Assembly: GCA_023458055.1 (NCBI GenBank)
Contig: JAEXAW010000006.1
Coordinates: 248,001-312,000 of the forward strand
Direction: 5' to 3'
Source: Pseudomonadota bacterium
GTDB taxonomy: Bacteria > Pseudomonadota > Alphaproteobacteria > Sphingomonadales > Sphingomonadaceae
Length of the DNA: 64,000 bases
Translations under genes and position numbers: made by a program
Shown: positions 7,721-16,399 of the stretch, one piece after another
Numbering within the stretch: the first letter of the stretch is position 1
Layout: each line of letters begins with the position of its first letter
The notes under the pieces: model-generated
Told to the model about the DNA's origin: nothing
The model's database searches: none
What the model saw: only the letters and a program-made list of their open reading frames with translations

Positions 7721-9610
7721 TCAAAACTGCTCGCCCGCCTGCATCAAATCACTGAGCCGCTGGGTTAGTTCCGCCTTCATTTTCAACAAGCGCTGCTGTT
7801 CGGCAAAGCTTGCATCATCCATTTGCGTTGCCATGTGGCGGGTTGCCGCATCCAGCGCATCTTCGACCTCGGGCCAGGCAATGGCCGTCCCGATGGCTTC
7901 ATCAAGATCGGCCTCAGCCCGCGCCTGCCGGTAACTGGCATCGTCCAGCCCCTGAAGATTGCGCGTAAAGGAAAATGGCATGCGGTCGGCCCTGAGCAGC
8001 GTCAATGCCTTATTATACACCACTGACGGCTCTAATATGGTAAGCAGGGCCGCAGTATCAAGCCTTTCTTTCATCATTGACGCGTCAAGCATTTCGGCGA
8101 GCAATTTGGCGAGCTCCGAATCGGAAAGGCACAATGCTGAAAGAGCCTCGGCATGTTCGCCAAGCTTGGCCGGATAGCGCAGTAACCCGCCAACAATCGC
8201 CTCCATGAGCGGGGTTTCGAGCCCCTTGCCGCTGACCCGCCGCGCATCGTCGCTGGGCGGCGTAAGGCGAGGGTCGGGCTTCCATGCGCCCCGACCACGG
8301 CCTGTTGATTGCGGGGCGCGCGGCATCCAGTTACGCTGGGGCGCTTCTGGTCGCGCAAAGAAAAGCGCATCATAGCGCTCGCGATAGGCCGCGCGATAAT
8401 GGGCAGCGATATCGCGGTCGCTGATGGTGGCAACGATCTCGGCGAGGCGTTGTTTGAGCGCCGCGCGCTCTTCCGGCGTGTTAAGTGGGGCCGCTGCGAC
8501 CGCCTCGTTCCACAACCGGTCAACCAGGGATTCTGCACCTCCGAGCAGGGTTTCGAAAGCCGCCGATCCCTGTCTGGTGACAATATCGTCGGGATCCTGT
8601 CCGGCAGGGAGGCTCACAAAAGCGATGCTATGGCCGGGGCGGAGCAGGGGGAGAGCGCGGTGCGCCGCCCGCATCGCCGCTTTCTGCCCCGCCGCATCGC
8701 CATCAAAACACAGGACAGGCACCGGCACCATGCGCCACAGCATTTCGATCTGCTGTTCGGTGAGCGCGGTGCCGAGCGGGGCGACGGCCTCGTCAAATCC
8801 GGCCTGGGCGAGCGCGATGACGTCCATATAGCCTTCAACCACAATCACCCGGTTGGTCTTGCGGGACGCAGGCGAGGCGCGGTCGACATTGTAGAGCGTG
8901 CGCCCCTTGTCGAACAAAGGCGTATCGGGGGAATTGAGATATTTGGGCTCGCCATCGCCCAAAATCCGCCCGCCAAAGGCGATCACCCGCCCGCGCGGAT
9001 CGCGGATCGGGATCATCAACCGTCCACGAAAACGGTCATAAGGGTCTTTATCATCGACCGCGATCAGCATGCCGGATTCGACCAGCATTGGGGTGGGGAA
9101 ATCCCGGAGTGCCGATTTGAGCTTGGTCCGACTCTCCGGCGCATAGCCGAAGCCGAAAGCCTTGCGGGTCGCTTCTGTGATGCCGCGTTTTTTGAGATAA
9201 TCGCGGGCGACCGCTCCGTCGATCCCGCCGAGCTGGTCTTCAAACCAATGCGCCGCCGCTTGCGTCACATCACGCAGGCTCTTCTGTTCCTCCTGCCGTT
9301 TCGCCGCGCGCGGATCGGGAGCAGGAACATCCATCCCGGCGGTCGCGGCCAATTCCTTGATCGCATCCATGAATGATAACCCGCGCTGGTCGGTCATCCA
9401 CCGGATCGCATCCCCATGCGCGCCACAGCCAAAGCAATGGTAGAAACCCTTTTCATCGTTGATCGTGAAGCTGGGGGTCTTTTCATTATGAAACGGGCAG
9501 CAAGCCTTATATTCCCGGCCTGCGCGCGTGATCTTGACCGTCTTGCCGATCAGCGACGACAGCGTGGTCCGCGCACGTAATTCGTCCAGCCATTGGGGGG
9601 TGAGGGTCAT
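7721..9610 (-). CDS. dnaG: DNA primase DnaG
   Basis: The product has 629 residues and starts at the ATG at 9610 with GGAGAG just upstream. The N-terminal CHC2 zinc finger has Cys38, His41, Cys59 and Cys62. The catalytic core follows, with the TOPRIM motifs VIVVEGYMDVIAL and LCFDGDAAGQKAAMRAA near residues 255-320. The C-terminal part, about 440-629, is the helicase-interacting domain and is poorly conserved, as usual. DnaG makes RNA primers at the replication fork. It is transcribed toward rpoD and preceded by the yqeY-like gene, 12 bases away, so the three are probably one operon. Confidence 0.97.
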   Translation of the reverse strand: MTLTPQWLDELRARTTLSSLIGKTVKITRAGREYKACCPFHNEKTPSFTINDEKGFYHCFGCGAHGDAIRWMTDQRGLSFMDAIKELAATAGMDVPAPDPRAAKRQEEQKSLRDVTQAAAHWFEDQLGGIDGAVARDYLKKRGITEATRKAFGFGYAPESRTKLKSALRDFPTPMLVESGMLIAVDDKDPYDRFRGRLMIPIRDPRGRVIAFGGRILGDGEPKYLNSPDTPLFDKGRTLYNVDRASPASRKTNRVIVVEGYMDVIALAQAGFDEAVAPLGTALTEQQIEMLWRMVPVPVLCFDGDAAGQKAAMRAAHRALPLLRPGHSIAFVSLPAGQDPDDIVTRQGSAAFETLLGGAESLVDRLWNEAVAAAPLNTPEERAALKQRLAEIVATISDRDIAAHYRAAYRERYDALFFARPEAPQRNWMPRAPQSTGRGRGAWKPDPRLTPPSDDARRVSGKGLETPLMEAIVGGLLRYPAKLGEHAEALSALCLSDSELAKLLAEMLDASMMKERLDTAALLTILEPSVVYNKALTLLRADRMPFSFTRNLQGLDDASYRQARAEADLDEAIGTAIAWPEVEDALDAATRHMATQMDDASFAEQQRLLKMKAELTQRLSDLMQAGEQF

Positions 9611-9622
9611 GCCTCTCCGTTA

Positions 9623-10075
9623 TCAGGCAAGCGCCGCCTTCACCAGTGCGCTTGCCTTGCTCATGTCGAGCTCGCTGCCGTGGCGGGCTTTCAATTCAGC
9701 CATGACCTTGCCCATATCCTTGACCGAGGTCGCGCCGAGTTCGGCCTTGATTGCTTCAATCGCGGCGGTGGTGGCAGCATCGTCCATCTGGGCGGGGAGG
9801 AATTCTTCGATCACCACCAGTTCGGCCTGTTCCTGGTCGGCCAGTTCCTGACGTCCGCCTTTTTCGTAAAGTTCAATCGATTCGCGGCGTTGCTTGACCA
9901 TCTTCTGCAGCACTTCGACAACCAACGTATCATCGTCCGGCTGCGTGGTTGCGGTGCGCAGTTCGATATCGCGATCCTTTAACTTGGCAAGGATCAGCCG
10001 CACGGTCGCGAGCCTTTCCTTTTCGCCCGCTTTCATCGCGGAAATTTGTGCAGCTTTGATGGTGTCGCGAATCAT
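9623..10075 (-). CDS. GatB/YqeY-domain protein
   Basis: The gene codes for 150 residues from the ATG at 10075 (MIRDTIKAAQISAMKAGEKER); the longer open frame upstream overlaps the carA leader and is not used. It matches the YqeY family throughout: the RLATVRLILAKLKDRDIE helix, EVLQKMVKQRRESIELYEKGGRQELADQE, EFLPAQMDDA and the closing KDMGKVMAELKARHG. The fold is shared with the tail of the GatB amidotransferase subunit and is thought to bind tRNA, but its cellular role is unsettled. It lies immediately before dnaG, a common alphaproteobacterial arrangement, and is divergent from carA. Confidence 0.93.
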   Translation of the reverse strand: MIRDTIKAAQISAMKAGEKERLATVRLILAKLKDRDIELRTATTQPDDDTLVVEVLQKMVKQRRESIELYEKGGRQELADQEQAELVVIEEFLPAQMDDAATTAAIEAIKAELGATSVKDMGKVMAELKARHGSELDMSKASALVKAALA

Positions 10076-10219
10076 GCGCGGCCTCGTCCGATTAAATGTG
10101 GAAAGCGGAACCCTTAACGGGAAGTTTCGTATTTTCCTAGCTTGCGAGTCATTTTTTTGAAGCATAACTGTCTGGCCGTTTAACCCGCCGACTCTCGCGA
10201 AAAAACGGAGCTTCCCATT

Positions 10220-11473
10220 ATGGCCCCCATTATGGCCGATGCCACACCCATGACTGTGCCCGAAGGAGCAACGGGGCTTTTGTTGCTGGCCGATGGGACC
10301 GCGATCTGGGGCAGGGGCTTTGGCGCTGAAGGCGCGGCGGTGGGTGAGGTGTGCTTTAACACCGCGATGACCGGCTATCAGGAAGTGATGACCGATCCGA
10401 GCTATGAAGGGCAGATTATCACCTTCACCTTCCCGCATATCGGCAATGTCGGCACCAATCCGGAAGACGTCGAAGCGGTCAAGGCGCATGCGCTCGGCTG
10501 TGTGGTGCGCGAGGAAATTACTGCACCGTCGAACTTCCGCAGCGTCCAGCCGTTCGACGAATGGATGAAGACGAACGGGCGGATCGGTATTTCGGGCGTC
10601 GATACGCGGGCGCTAACCCGCCGCATCCGCTTGGCAGGTGCCCCCAATGCGGTGATTGCGCACAGCGCCGATGGCCGGTTCGATATGGATGAACTGATCG
10701 CGATGGCCCGGAGCTGGCCGGGGCTTGAAGGCATGGACCTTGCCAAGCTGGTGAGCGAGGATCAGCAACGCGAATGGGCCGGCGGGCCTTGGAAATTGGG
10801 CGAGGGGTACCAAGTTCCCCCCCCGCCTGCGGGAGGGGCTAGGGGTGGGTCAGCAGAGCTGATGCCAGAGACTAATATTACCACCCCCGACCCCTCCCGC
10901 ACGCTGGAGGGGAGGCCCCACGTCGTAGCGATCGACTATGGCGCGAAGCACAATATCTTCCGCAACCTCGTCAAGGCAGGTGCCGAGGTGACTGTGGTTC
11001 CGGCGGAAACCAGCGCCGAGGCGATCCTTGCGCTGAATCCCGATGGCGTGTTTCTCTCCAACGGCCCCGGCGACCCTGCGGCGACGGGCGATTATGCGGT
11101 GCCGGTGATCCGTACCTTGCTCGACAAGGATATTCCGCTTTTCGGCATTTGCCTCGGCCACCAGCTGCTCGGCCTTGCGGTCGGCGCGACGACGAGCAAG
11201 ATGCATCAGGGCCATCGCGGCGCCAACCATCCGGTGCAGCGGATGGAAGATGGGGCGGTGGAGATCACCTCGATGAACCATGGCTTCGCGGTCGAAACCG
11301 CGAGCCTCCCGGCCAATGCCCGCGTCACCCATGTCAGCCTGTTCGACGGCAGCAATTGCGGCATCGAGCTCACCGACAAACGCGCGTTTTCGGTCCAATA
11401 CCACCCCGAGGCCTCACCGGGGCCGCAGGATAGCTTCTATTTGTTCGAGAAATTCGTGGGGATGTTGAAGTGA
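10220..11473 (+). CDS. carA: Carbamoyl-phosphate synthase small subunit
   Basis: The product is 417 residues; the ATG at 10220 has CGGAG nine bases before it. The N-terminal domain (to about 190) has the usual GEVCFNTAMTGYQEVMTDPS. The glutaminase domain (about 234-417) carries the nucleophile Cys311 in GICLGHQ and His395/Glu397 in YHPEAS. It releases ammonia from glutamine for CarB, feeding arginine and pyrimidine synthesis. The linker between the domains (about residues 196-232) is longer than usual because a 98-base palindromic element is inserted in frame, rich in Pro, Gly and Thr. Catalytic motifs are intact, so the enzyme should be active. carB is 1.5 kb downstream instead of adjacent. 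Confidence 0.97.
   Translation: MAPIMADATPMTVPEGATGLLLLADGTAIWGRGFGAEGAAVGEVCFNTAMTGYQEVMTDPSYEGQIITFTFPHIGNVGTNPEDVEAVKAHALGCVVREEITAPSNFRSVQPFDEWMKTNGRIGISGVDTRALTRRIRLAGAPNAVIAHSADGRFDMDELIAMARSWPGLEGMDLAKLVSEDQQREWAGGPWKLGEGYQVPPPPAGGARGGSAELMPETNITTPDPSRTLEGRPHVVAIDYGAKHNIFRNLVKAGAEVTVVPAETSAEAILALNPDGVFLSNGPGDPAATGDYAVPVIRTLLDKDIPLFGICLGHQLLGLAVGATTSKMHQGHRGANHPVQRMEDGAVEITSMNHGFAVETASLPANARVTHVSLFDGSNCGIELTDKRAFSVQYHPEASPGPQDSFYLFEKFVGMLK
10817..10914. repeat. In-frame palindromic element inside carA
   Basis: Two GC-rich arms, about 10817-10850 and 10880-10914, are near-perfect inverted repeats: TGCGGGAGGGG at 10828-10838 and its complement CCCCTCCCGCA at 10891-10901, each followed by matching G- or C-runs (AGGGGTGGGT; ACCACCCCCG). 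About 30 bases of AT-richer sequence lie between them. The element is read through without a stop and adds roughly 30-37 residues to CarA between its two domains. It looks like a dispersed palindromic element that can be carried inside genes. No second copy is seen in this window. Confidence 0.75.
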
Positions 11474-11706
11474 GCGGGGATGGGAGCGCTCAGTGCTGGG
11501 AATATAAAGTTGTCCAGTGGGTCGGCAATATGTGGCACACCAGCGGCGATTGGGAGCTGGAAGAGCTGAAAGGCCTGTCCAGCGAACAGGTGCTCAACCA
11601 TTTTGGCGCGCAAGGCTGGGAGTTCGTCGCCATCGGCCCGGTGCAGGCGGAGATGAGCAAGCCTGCTGCGGCTTATATTTTTAAGCGTTTGGCTCCCACG
11701 GATTGA
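11470..11706 (+). CDS. DUF4177-like small protein
   Basis: The frame codes for 78 residues from a GTG that overlaps the carA stop codon by four bases (GTGA), so it is likely translated by coupling to carA. The pattern WEYKVVQWV near the start and LNHFGAQGWEFVAIGP in the second half fits the DUF4177 fold, a small beta-alpha protein of unknown function. A predicted partner or ligand cannot be named. It ends in convergent overlap (26 bases) with the toxin gene on the other strand. Confidence 0.7.
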   Translation: MSGDGSAQCWEYKVVQWVGNMWHTSGDWELEELKGLSSEQVLNHFGAQGWEFVAIGPVQAEMSKPAAAYIFKRLAPTD

Positions 11707-12097
11707 TGATGAGCACCCCTGTTCTTGCCATATCTGAAACATTGCGCGTGACGAGCGGCACGCCGGCCGCCAATGCTTGCGCGGCGATGAGCAGGTCGAG
11801 GTCGGCGATGGGCTTGCCATCTGCGCGTAATCGCGCCTTAACTTCGCCGAAGACCCTTGCGGTGGGCCGGTCGGGGGCGATAATCCGTTCTTCAAATTGC
11901 ACCACAATGTCATCGACAAAATGGCGCAGCATTTTGCGCCTTTCCGGCTCGGACTGGTTCGCGATGCCAAATTCCAATTCCGCGAGCACGATGGACGAGA
12001 GAAGGATATTATCACGCTCCGCACCCATCAGCGCGACCACGGCTTCGTTCGGAGCGGGGCGCAGCAATTCGCTCCAGATATTGGTATCAAACAGCAT
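11681..12097 (-). CDS. PIN-domain toxin, FitB/VapC type
   Basis: The product is 138 residues from the ATG at 12097 (MLFDTNIWSELLRP). The PIN nuclease acidic residues are present: Asp4, Glu40 in SSIVLAELEFG, and Asp99/Asp101 in PIADLDLLIAAQA, with the late TRNVSDM motif. Such toxins cut RNA when released from the antitoxin. The gene overlaps the end of the antitoxin gene by 11 bases, the usual toxin-antitoxin coupling. The length and motifs fit the FitB branch. All catalytic positions are intact, so it is probably functional. It lies in the small accessory stretch between carA and carB. Confidence 0.9.
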   Translation of the reverse strand: MLFDTNIWSELLRPAPNEAVVALMGAERDNILLSSIVLAELEFGIANQSEPERRKMLRHFVDDIVVQFEERIIAPDRPTARVFGEVKARLRADGKPIADLDLLIAAQALAAGVPLVTRNVSDMARTGVLIINPWEPNA

Positions 12098-12362
12098 CGA
12101 ACGGGTCGAACGTCTTGTCGTTTCTGTCGGCGGCAAAGGGATCGTCCGCAAATCCGGGGCGCGTGATGCGGATAAGATGCTCGACAAATTCCTTGTCCGT
12201 CATCGCCCTGATCTTTGCAGCGTGGCCGTCGGCAGCACTGGCATAAGTTCGCTCCAGCAACGCGCGCAATTCGGCCTCAAGCGAGCGCCCGTTGGCTGCC
12301 GCCGCCAAGCGCGCATTATGTTTCACAGCATCGTCAAGATCGCGGATCGTCACGCTACCCAT
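12087..12362 (-). CDS. FitA-type ribbon-helix-helix antitoxin
   Basis: The product is 91 residues from the ATG at 12362. The N-terminus MGSVTIRDLDDAVKHNARLA, followed by ANGRSLEAELRALLERT, is the ribbon-helix-helix DNA-binding fold of FitA antitoxins. The C-terminal tail (about 45-91), rich in acidic and aromatic residues and ending in DKTFDPFDAV, would wrap the toxin's active site. In this family the antitoxin represses its own promoter, better when bound to the toxin; an inverted repeat lies 16 bases upstream of the start (12378-12392). The frame is open further upstream through AT-rich sequence, but the internal ATG gives the canonical start. Confidence 0.88.
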   Translation of the reverse strand: MGSVTIRDLDDAVKHNARLAAAANGRSLEAELRALLERTYASAADGHAAKIRAMTDKEFVEHLIRITRPGFADDPFAADRNDKTFDPFDAV

Positions 12363-12377
12363 GAGCAAATCCCTTAT

Positions 12378-12392
12378 GATTGCAATGCAATC
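12378..12392. promoter_or_regulatory. Inverted repeat, candidate antitoxin operator
   Basis: GATTGC-AAT-GCAATC is an exact inverted repeat with a 3-base centre, 16 bases before the antitoxin start, within an AT-rich divergent promoter region (12363-12453) that also contains repeated AATCAATG. Its place fits an autoregulatory operator for the FitA-like protein. The structure is seen; the binding is inferred. Confidence 0.4.
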
Positions 12393-12453
12393 AATGTAAT
12401 CAATGATAGCGATAATAGCAATAGAATAGCTAATAATCGCTGGGACGAAACGC

Positions 12454-12930
12454 ATGGAGATTGATTGGGGTTCTGCACCAAAGAATGAACAGGAGCATCA
12501 AGCGAGATGGGCGGTACTCCAGCATACTGATATAATGTCAGTATTGAGCAAAGATCCACGGGATATGGTGTTAACGGATATTAGGTACCGTCATCCTAAA
12601 CCCTTTGACGTGTACAGCCAAATTGATGGTGGGTTTGAGGTTCCGACGGTTTTGGCTCAATTGGTTGTTGCGGATTTGATGGATGCAGGCTTAGTCGCTC
12701 GTCTGCCTTCCGACGAGTTGTGTCTGACGCCCAAAGGACAGAGTTTCGTGGCTAGCCGACTAGACTATCAGCCCGGTGATGCGGATTATGGGATCAAGGA
12801 AGGAGCACCCGTGCACATGCCGTTCAGTCCGTTTTTAGAGAACGCGCTAAAACACCTTATACTGCACGGCGACATATTTATTCGACACTTCCAAAAGCAC
12901 AGCACATCGACAGACGAACGAAAAATTTAA
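12454..12930 (+). CDS. Unknown protein, AT-richer than neighbours
   Basis: The open frame codes for 158 residues beginning MEIDWGSAPKNEQEHQARW. The segment VLAQLVVADLMDAGLVARLPSDELCLTPKGQSFVA (about 67-101) has the look of a small winged-helix (helix, helix, strand turn), but no DNA-binding family is recognised. The C-terminal part is rich in His and aromatic residues. Codon use is clearly more AT-rich than in carA or carB, suggesting acquisition with the adjacent toxin-antitoxin pair. It is divergent from the antitoxin and ends 34 bases before carB. Existence as a gene is moderately certain. Confidence 0.6.
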   Translation: MEIDWGSAPKNEQEHQARWAVLQHTDIMSVLSKDPRDMVLTDIRYRHPKPFDVYSQIDGGFEVPTVLAQLVVADLMDAGLVARLPSDELCLTPKGQSFVASRLDYQPGDADYGIKEGAPVHMPFSPFLENALKHLILHGDIFIRHFQKHSTSTDERKI

Positions 12931-12964
12931 GCAGAATGCAAGGCCCGATTAACGAAAGCTGATA

Positions 12965-15900
12965 ATGCCCAAAAGAACTGACATCAAATCCATCCTCGTT
13001 ATTGGCGCTGGCCCCATTGTAATTGGGCAGGCGTGTGAGTTTGACTATTCCGGGACGCAGGCGATCAAGGCGCTCAAGGAGGAGGGCTATCGCATTGTCC
13101 TCGTCAATTCGAACCCGGCGACGATCATGACCGACCCGGACTTGGCGGATGCGACCTATGTCGAGCCGATCACGCCGGAAGTCGTCGCGCGGATTATCGA
13201 GAAGGAGTGCCCCGATGCGGTGCTGCCAACCATGGGCGGGCAGACGGCGCTCAATACCGCCCTCGCGCTGGCGCAGGATGGCACGCTCGAAAAGTTCGGC
13301 GTGGAGATGATCGGCGCGGATGCCGAAGCTATCGACAAGGCCGAAGACAGGCTCAAATTCCGTGAGGCGATGGACAAGATCGGGCTTGAAAGCGCGCGTT
13401 CGGCCATCGCCCACAGCGAAGCAGAAGCACTTGCGGGCCTTGAAAAAGTCGGCCTCCCCGCGATTATCCGTCCAAGCTTCACGCTCGGCGGCACCGGCGG
13501 CGGCGTTGCCTATAACCGCGAAGAGTTTCTCGACATCGTGCGCAAGGGCCTCGATGCCTCGCCCACCACCGAAGTGCTGATCGAAGAATCGCTGCTCGGC
13601 TGGAAGGAATATGAGATGGAGGTCGTACGCGACCGCGCCGACAATGCGATCATCATCTGTTCCATCGAAAATGTCGACCCGATGGGCGTCCATACCGGCG
13701 ACAGCATCACGGTCGCGCCCGCGCTGACGCTGACCGACAAGGAATATCAGATCATGCGTAACGCTTCGATTGCGTGTTTGCGCGAGATCGGGGTGGAAAC
13801 GGGCGGCTCTAACGTCCAGTTCGCGGTCAATCCCAAGGATGGCCGCCTCGTCGTGATCGAGATGAACCCGCGCGTGTCCCGTTCCTCGGCGCTCGCTTCC
13901 AAGGCGACCGGTTTTCCGATTGCCAAGGTCGCGGCGAAACTGGCGGTTGGCTATACGCTTGATGAAATCACCAACGATATTACCGGTGCGACGCCCGCCT
14001 CGTTCGAGCCGACGATCGACTATGTCGTGACCAAAATCCCGCGCTTTGCGTTTGAAAAGTTCAAAGGGAGCGAGCCCATCCTTTCCACCGCGATGAAATC
14101 GGTTGGCGAGGTGATGGCGATTGGCCGCAACATCCATGAATCGATGCAGAAAGCCTTGCGCGGTCTTGAAACGGGCCTGTCCGGCTTCAACGATGTCGAT
14201 CATCTCAAAGGCGCGCCCAAGGACGAGATATTGTCCGCCCTGTCCCGCGCGACACCGGACCGGCTGCTGATTACCGCGCAAGCCTTGCGCGAAGGGCTGA
14301 CCCGCGAGGAAATCCACGCGGTGACCTTCTATGATATGTGGTTCCTTGACCGCATCGCCGAGATTGTGGCGGCGGAAAATGAGGTGCGCAGCGATGGCCT
14401 GCCGCGCGATGCGGCGGGGATGCGCCGCCTCAAATCCATGGGCTTTTCCGACAAGCGCCTCGCCTGGTTGGCGCTCGAAAGCGCGAACCTGCGGCCCGGC
14501 ACCAAGCGCGCGACGGCGCGGGCAGGGGGGCTGATCCACGAAGCGGTGCGCGCGATGACCGGCGGGATTACCGAAGAAGAAGTGCGTGCGCATCGCCACA
14601 AACTCGGCGTGCGGCCCGTGTTCAAGCGGATCGACACCTGCGCGGCGGAATTCGAGGCAAAAACGCCGTATATGTATTCGACCTATGAAGCGCCGAGCTT
14701 CGGCCTTCCCGAAGACGAGGCCCAGCCTTCGGACTGCACCAAGATCGTCATTCTCGGCGGCGGACCCAACCGCATCGGGCAGGGGATCGAGTTTGACTAT
14801 TGCTGCTGCCATGCCTGCTTTGCGCTTTCGGATGCGGGTTTTGAAACTATCATGGTCAACTGTAATCCAGAAACGGTTTCGACTGACTATGACACTTCGG
14901 ATCGGCTCTATTTCGAGCCGCTGACCGCGGAAGATGTGCTCGAAATTCTCCATGTCGAGCAACAGGCGGGCACGCTTGCGGGCGTGATCGTGCAGTTCGG
15001 CGGGCAGACGCCACTCAAGTTGGCGCAGGCGCTGGAGGATGCAGGGATTCCGATCCTTGGCACCTCGCCCGATGCGATTGACCTCGCCGAAGATCGCGAA
15101 CGCTTTGCGCGATTGGTCAACCAGCTTGGGCTGGCGCAGCCCAAGAATGGCATTGCGCGTAGCCGCGAGGAAGCCATCGCTGCGGCCAATCGCATTGGCT
15201 ATCCGGTGTTGATGCGTCCTTCTTATGTGCTGGGCGGCCGCGCGATGGAGATTGTCGATGGCGAAGCACAGCTTGAGAATTATATCCAGACGGCGGTGCA
15301 GGTATCAGGCGATAGCCCGGTGCTCATCGACCAATATCTGCGCGATGCGGTTGAGGTTGACGTCGATGCGCTGTGCGATGGCGATGAGGTTGTCGTCGCG
15401 GGCGTGCTCCAGCATATTGAGGAAGCCGGCGTCCATTCGGGCGACAGTGCGTGCTCGATCCCGCCCTATAGCCTCCCCGCCGATATTATCGCCGAGATTG
15501 AGCGGCAGACTGAACTCCTCGCGCGCGGTCTTAATGTGCGCGGGTTGATGAACGTCCAGTTCGCGGTCAAGGACGGCAAGGTTTACCTCATCGAGGTTAA
15601 TCCGCGCGCCTCGCGCACCGTGCCGTTTGTCGCCAAGGCGGTGGGATCGCCGATTGCAAAGATCGCTGCCCGGGTGATGGCGGGAGAGAAACTCGCCGCG
15701 CAACCGGTGATCAACCGCGAGATTGATTATATCGCGGTCAAGGAAGCGGTTTTCCCGTTCGCGCGCTTCCCCGGCGTCGATCCGGTCTTGTCGCCGGAAA
15801 TGAAATCGACCGGCGAGGTGATGGGCATTGCCGATGATTTCCCGACCGCCTTTGCGAAAGCGCAATTGGGGGCAGGGGCTCCCTTGCCGGAAAATGGCAC

Positions 15901-16300
15901 GGTGTTCATTTCGGTCAAGGATAGCGACAAGCCGGTCGTGCTTCCGGCGGCGCAGAAGATGATCGAACTGGGCTGGACGATTATCGCGACTACAGGAACC
16001 GCCGACTATCTGGCGCAGCACGGCATCCCGGTCGAACTGGTCAACAAGGTGGCGCAGGGACGCCCGCACATTGTCGACCGGATTATCGATGGCGGGGTGC
16101 AGATGATCTTCAATACCACTGAAGGCTGGCAATCGTTGAAGGATTCGCAATCGATCCGCATGGCGGCGCTTTCAGCGAAGGTTGCGATCTTTACCACCGC
16201 ATCGGCCAGCGTTGCTGCGGCGCGGGCAATTGAGGCCACGCGCGGGCAAAGTCTTGAAGTTCGCTCGCTTCAGTCTTATTATTCGCATTCGCATAGCTAG
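12965..16300 (+). CDS. carB: Carbamoyl-phosphate synthase large subunit
   Basis: The 1111-residue product is full length for CarB. The first half (about 1-400) is the carboxyphosphate ATP-grasp unit (IKSILVIGAGPIVIGQACEF ... RPSFTLGGTGGG). A helical oligomerisation region follows, then the second ATP-grasp unit (about 580-960; KIVILGGGPNRIGQGIEFDY, RPSYVLGGRAMEIV), and the C-terminal MGS-like allosteric domain (WTIIATTGTADYL ... VNKVAQGRPHIVD). With CarA it makes carbamoyl phosphate for arginine and UMP. The ribosome site upstream is weak (AACGAAAG). The separation from carA means it probably needs its own promoter. Confidence 0.98.
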   Translation: MPKRTDIKSILVIGAGPIVIGQACEFDYSGTQAIKALKEEGYRIVLVNSNPATIMTDPDLADATYVEPITPEVVARIIEKECPDAVLPTMGGQTALNTALALAQDGTLEKFGVEMIGADAEAIDKAEDRLKFREAMDKIGLESARSAIAHSEAEALAGLEKVGLPAIIRPSFTLGGTGGGVAYNREEFLDIVRKGLDASPTTEVLIEESLLGWKEYEMEVVRDRADNAIIICSIENVDPMGVHTGDSITVAPALTLTDKEYQIMRNASIACLREIGVETGGSNVQFAVNPKDGRLVVIEMNPRVSRSSALASKATGFPIAKVAAKLAVGYTLDEITNDITGATPASFEPTIDYVVTKIPRFAFEKFKGSEPILSTAMKSVGEVMAIGRNIHESMQKALRGLETGLSGFNDVDHLKGAPKDEILSALSRATPDRLLITAQALREGLTREEIHAVTFYDMWFLDRIAEIVAAENEVRSDGLPRDAAGMRRLKSMGFSDKRLAWLALESANLRPGTKRATARAGGLIHEAVRAMTGGITEEEVRAHRHKLGVRPVFKRIDTCAAEFEAKTPYMYSTYEAPSFGLPEDEAQPSDCTKIVILGGGPNRIGQGIEFDYCCCHACFALSDAGFETIMVNCNPETVSTDYDTSDRLYFEPLTAEDVLEILHVEQQAGTLAGVIVQFGGQTPLKLAQALEDAGIPILGTSPDAIDLAEDRERFARLVNQLGLAQPKNGIARSREEAIAAANRIGYPVLMRPSYVLGGRAMEIVDGEAQLENYIQTAVQVSGDSPVLIDQYLRDAVEVDVDALCDGDEVVVAGVLQHIEEAGVHSGDSACSIPPYSLPADIIAEIERQTELLARGLNVRGLMNVQFAVKDGKVYLIEVNPRASRTVPFVAKAVGSPIAKIAARVMAGEKLAAQPVINREIDYIAVKEAVFPFARFPGVDPVLSPEMKSTGEVMGIADDFPTAFAKAQLGAGAPLPENGTVFISVKDSDKPVVLPAAQKMIELGWTIIATTGTADYLAQHGIPVELVNKVAQGRPHIVDRIIDGGVQMIFNTTEGWQSLKDSQSIRMAALSAKVAIFTTASASVAAARAIEATRGQSLEVRSLQSYYSHSHS

Positions 16301-16399
16301 CTCCCCAACAATCAGGACAGCTCGCGAACGGGCCGCTCTCCACCTCCTTCCGGCGGCGGGGAAGCCCCAAGATATTGATATGAAAAGGGATTAGATCAG

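Noticed and set aside
8309..9376. 355-residue open frame antisense to dnaG
   Set aside because: Typical high-GC shadow frame of dnaG; no recognisable protein.
12878..14962. 694-residue open frame antisense to carB
   Set aside because: Residues are biased toward Arg, His and Asp as in antisense of GC-rich genes, with no domain; carB is unmistakable on the other strand.
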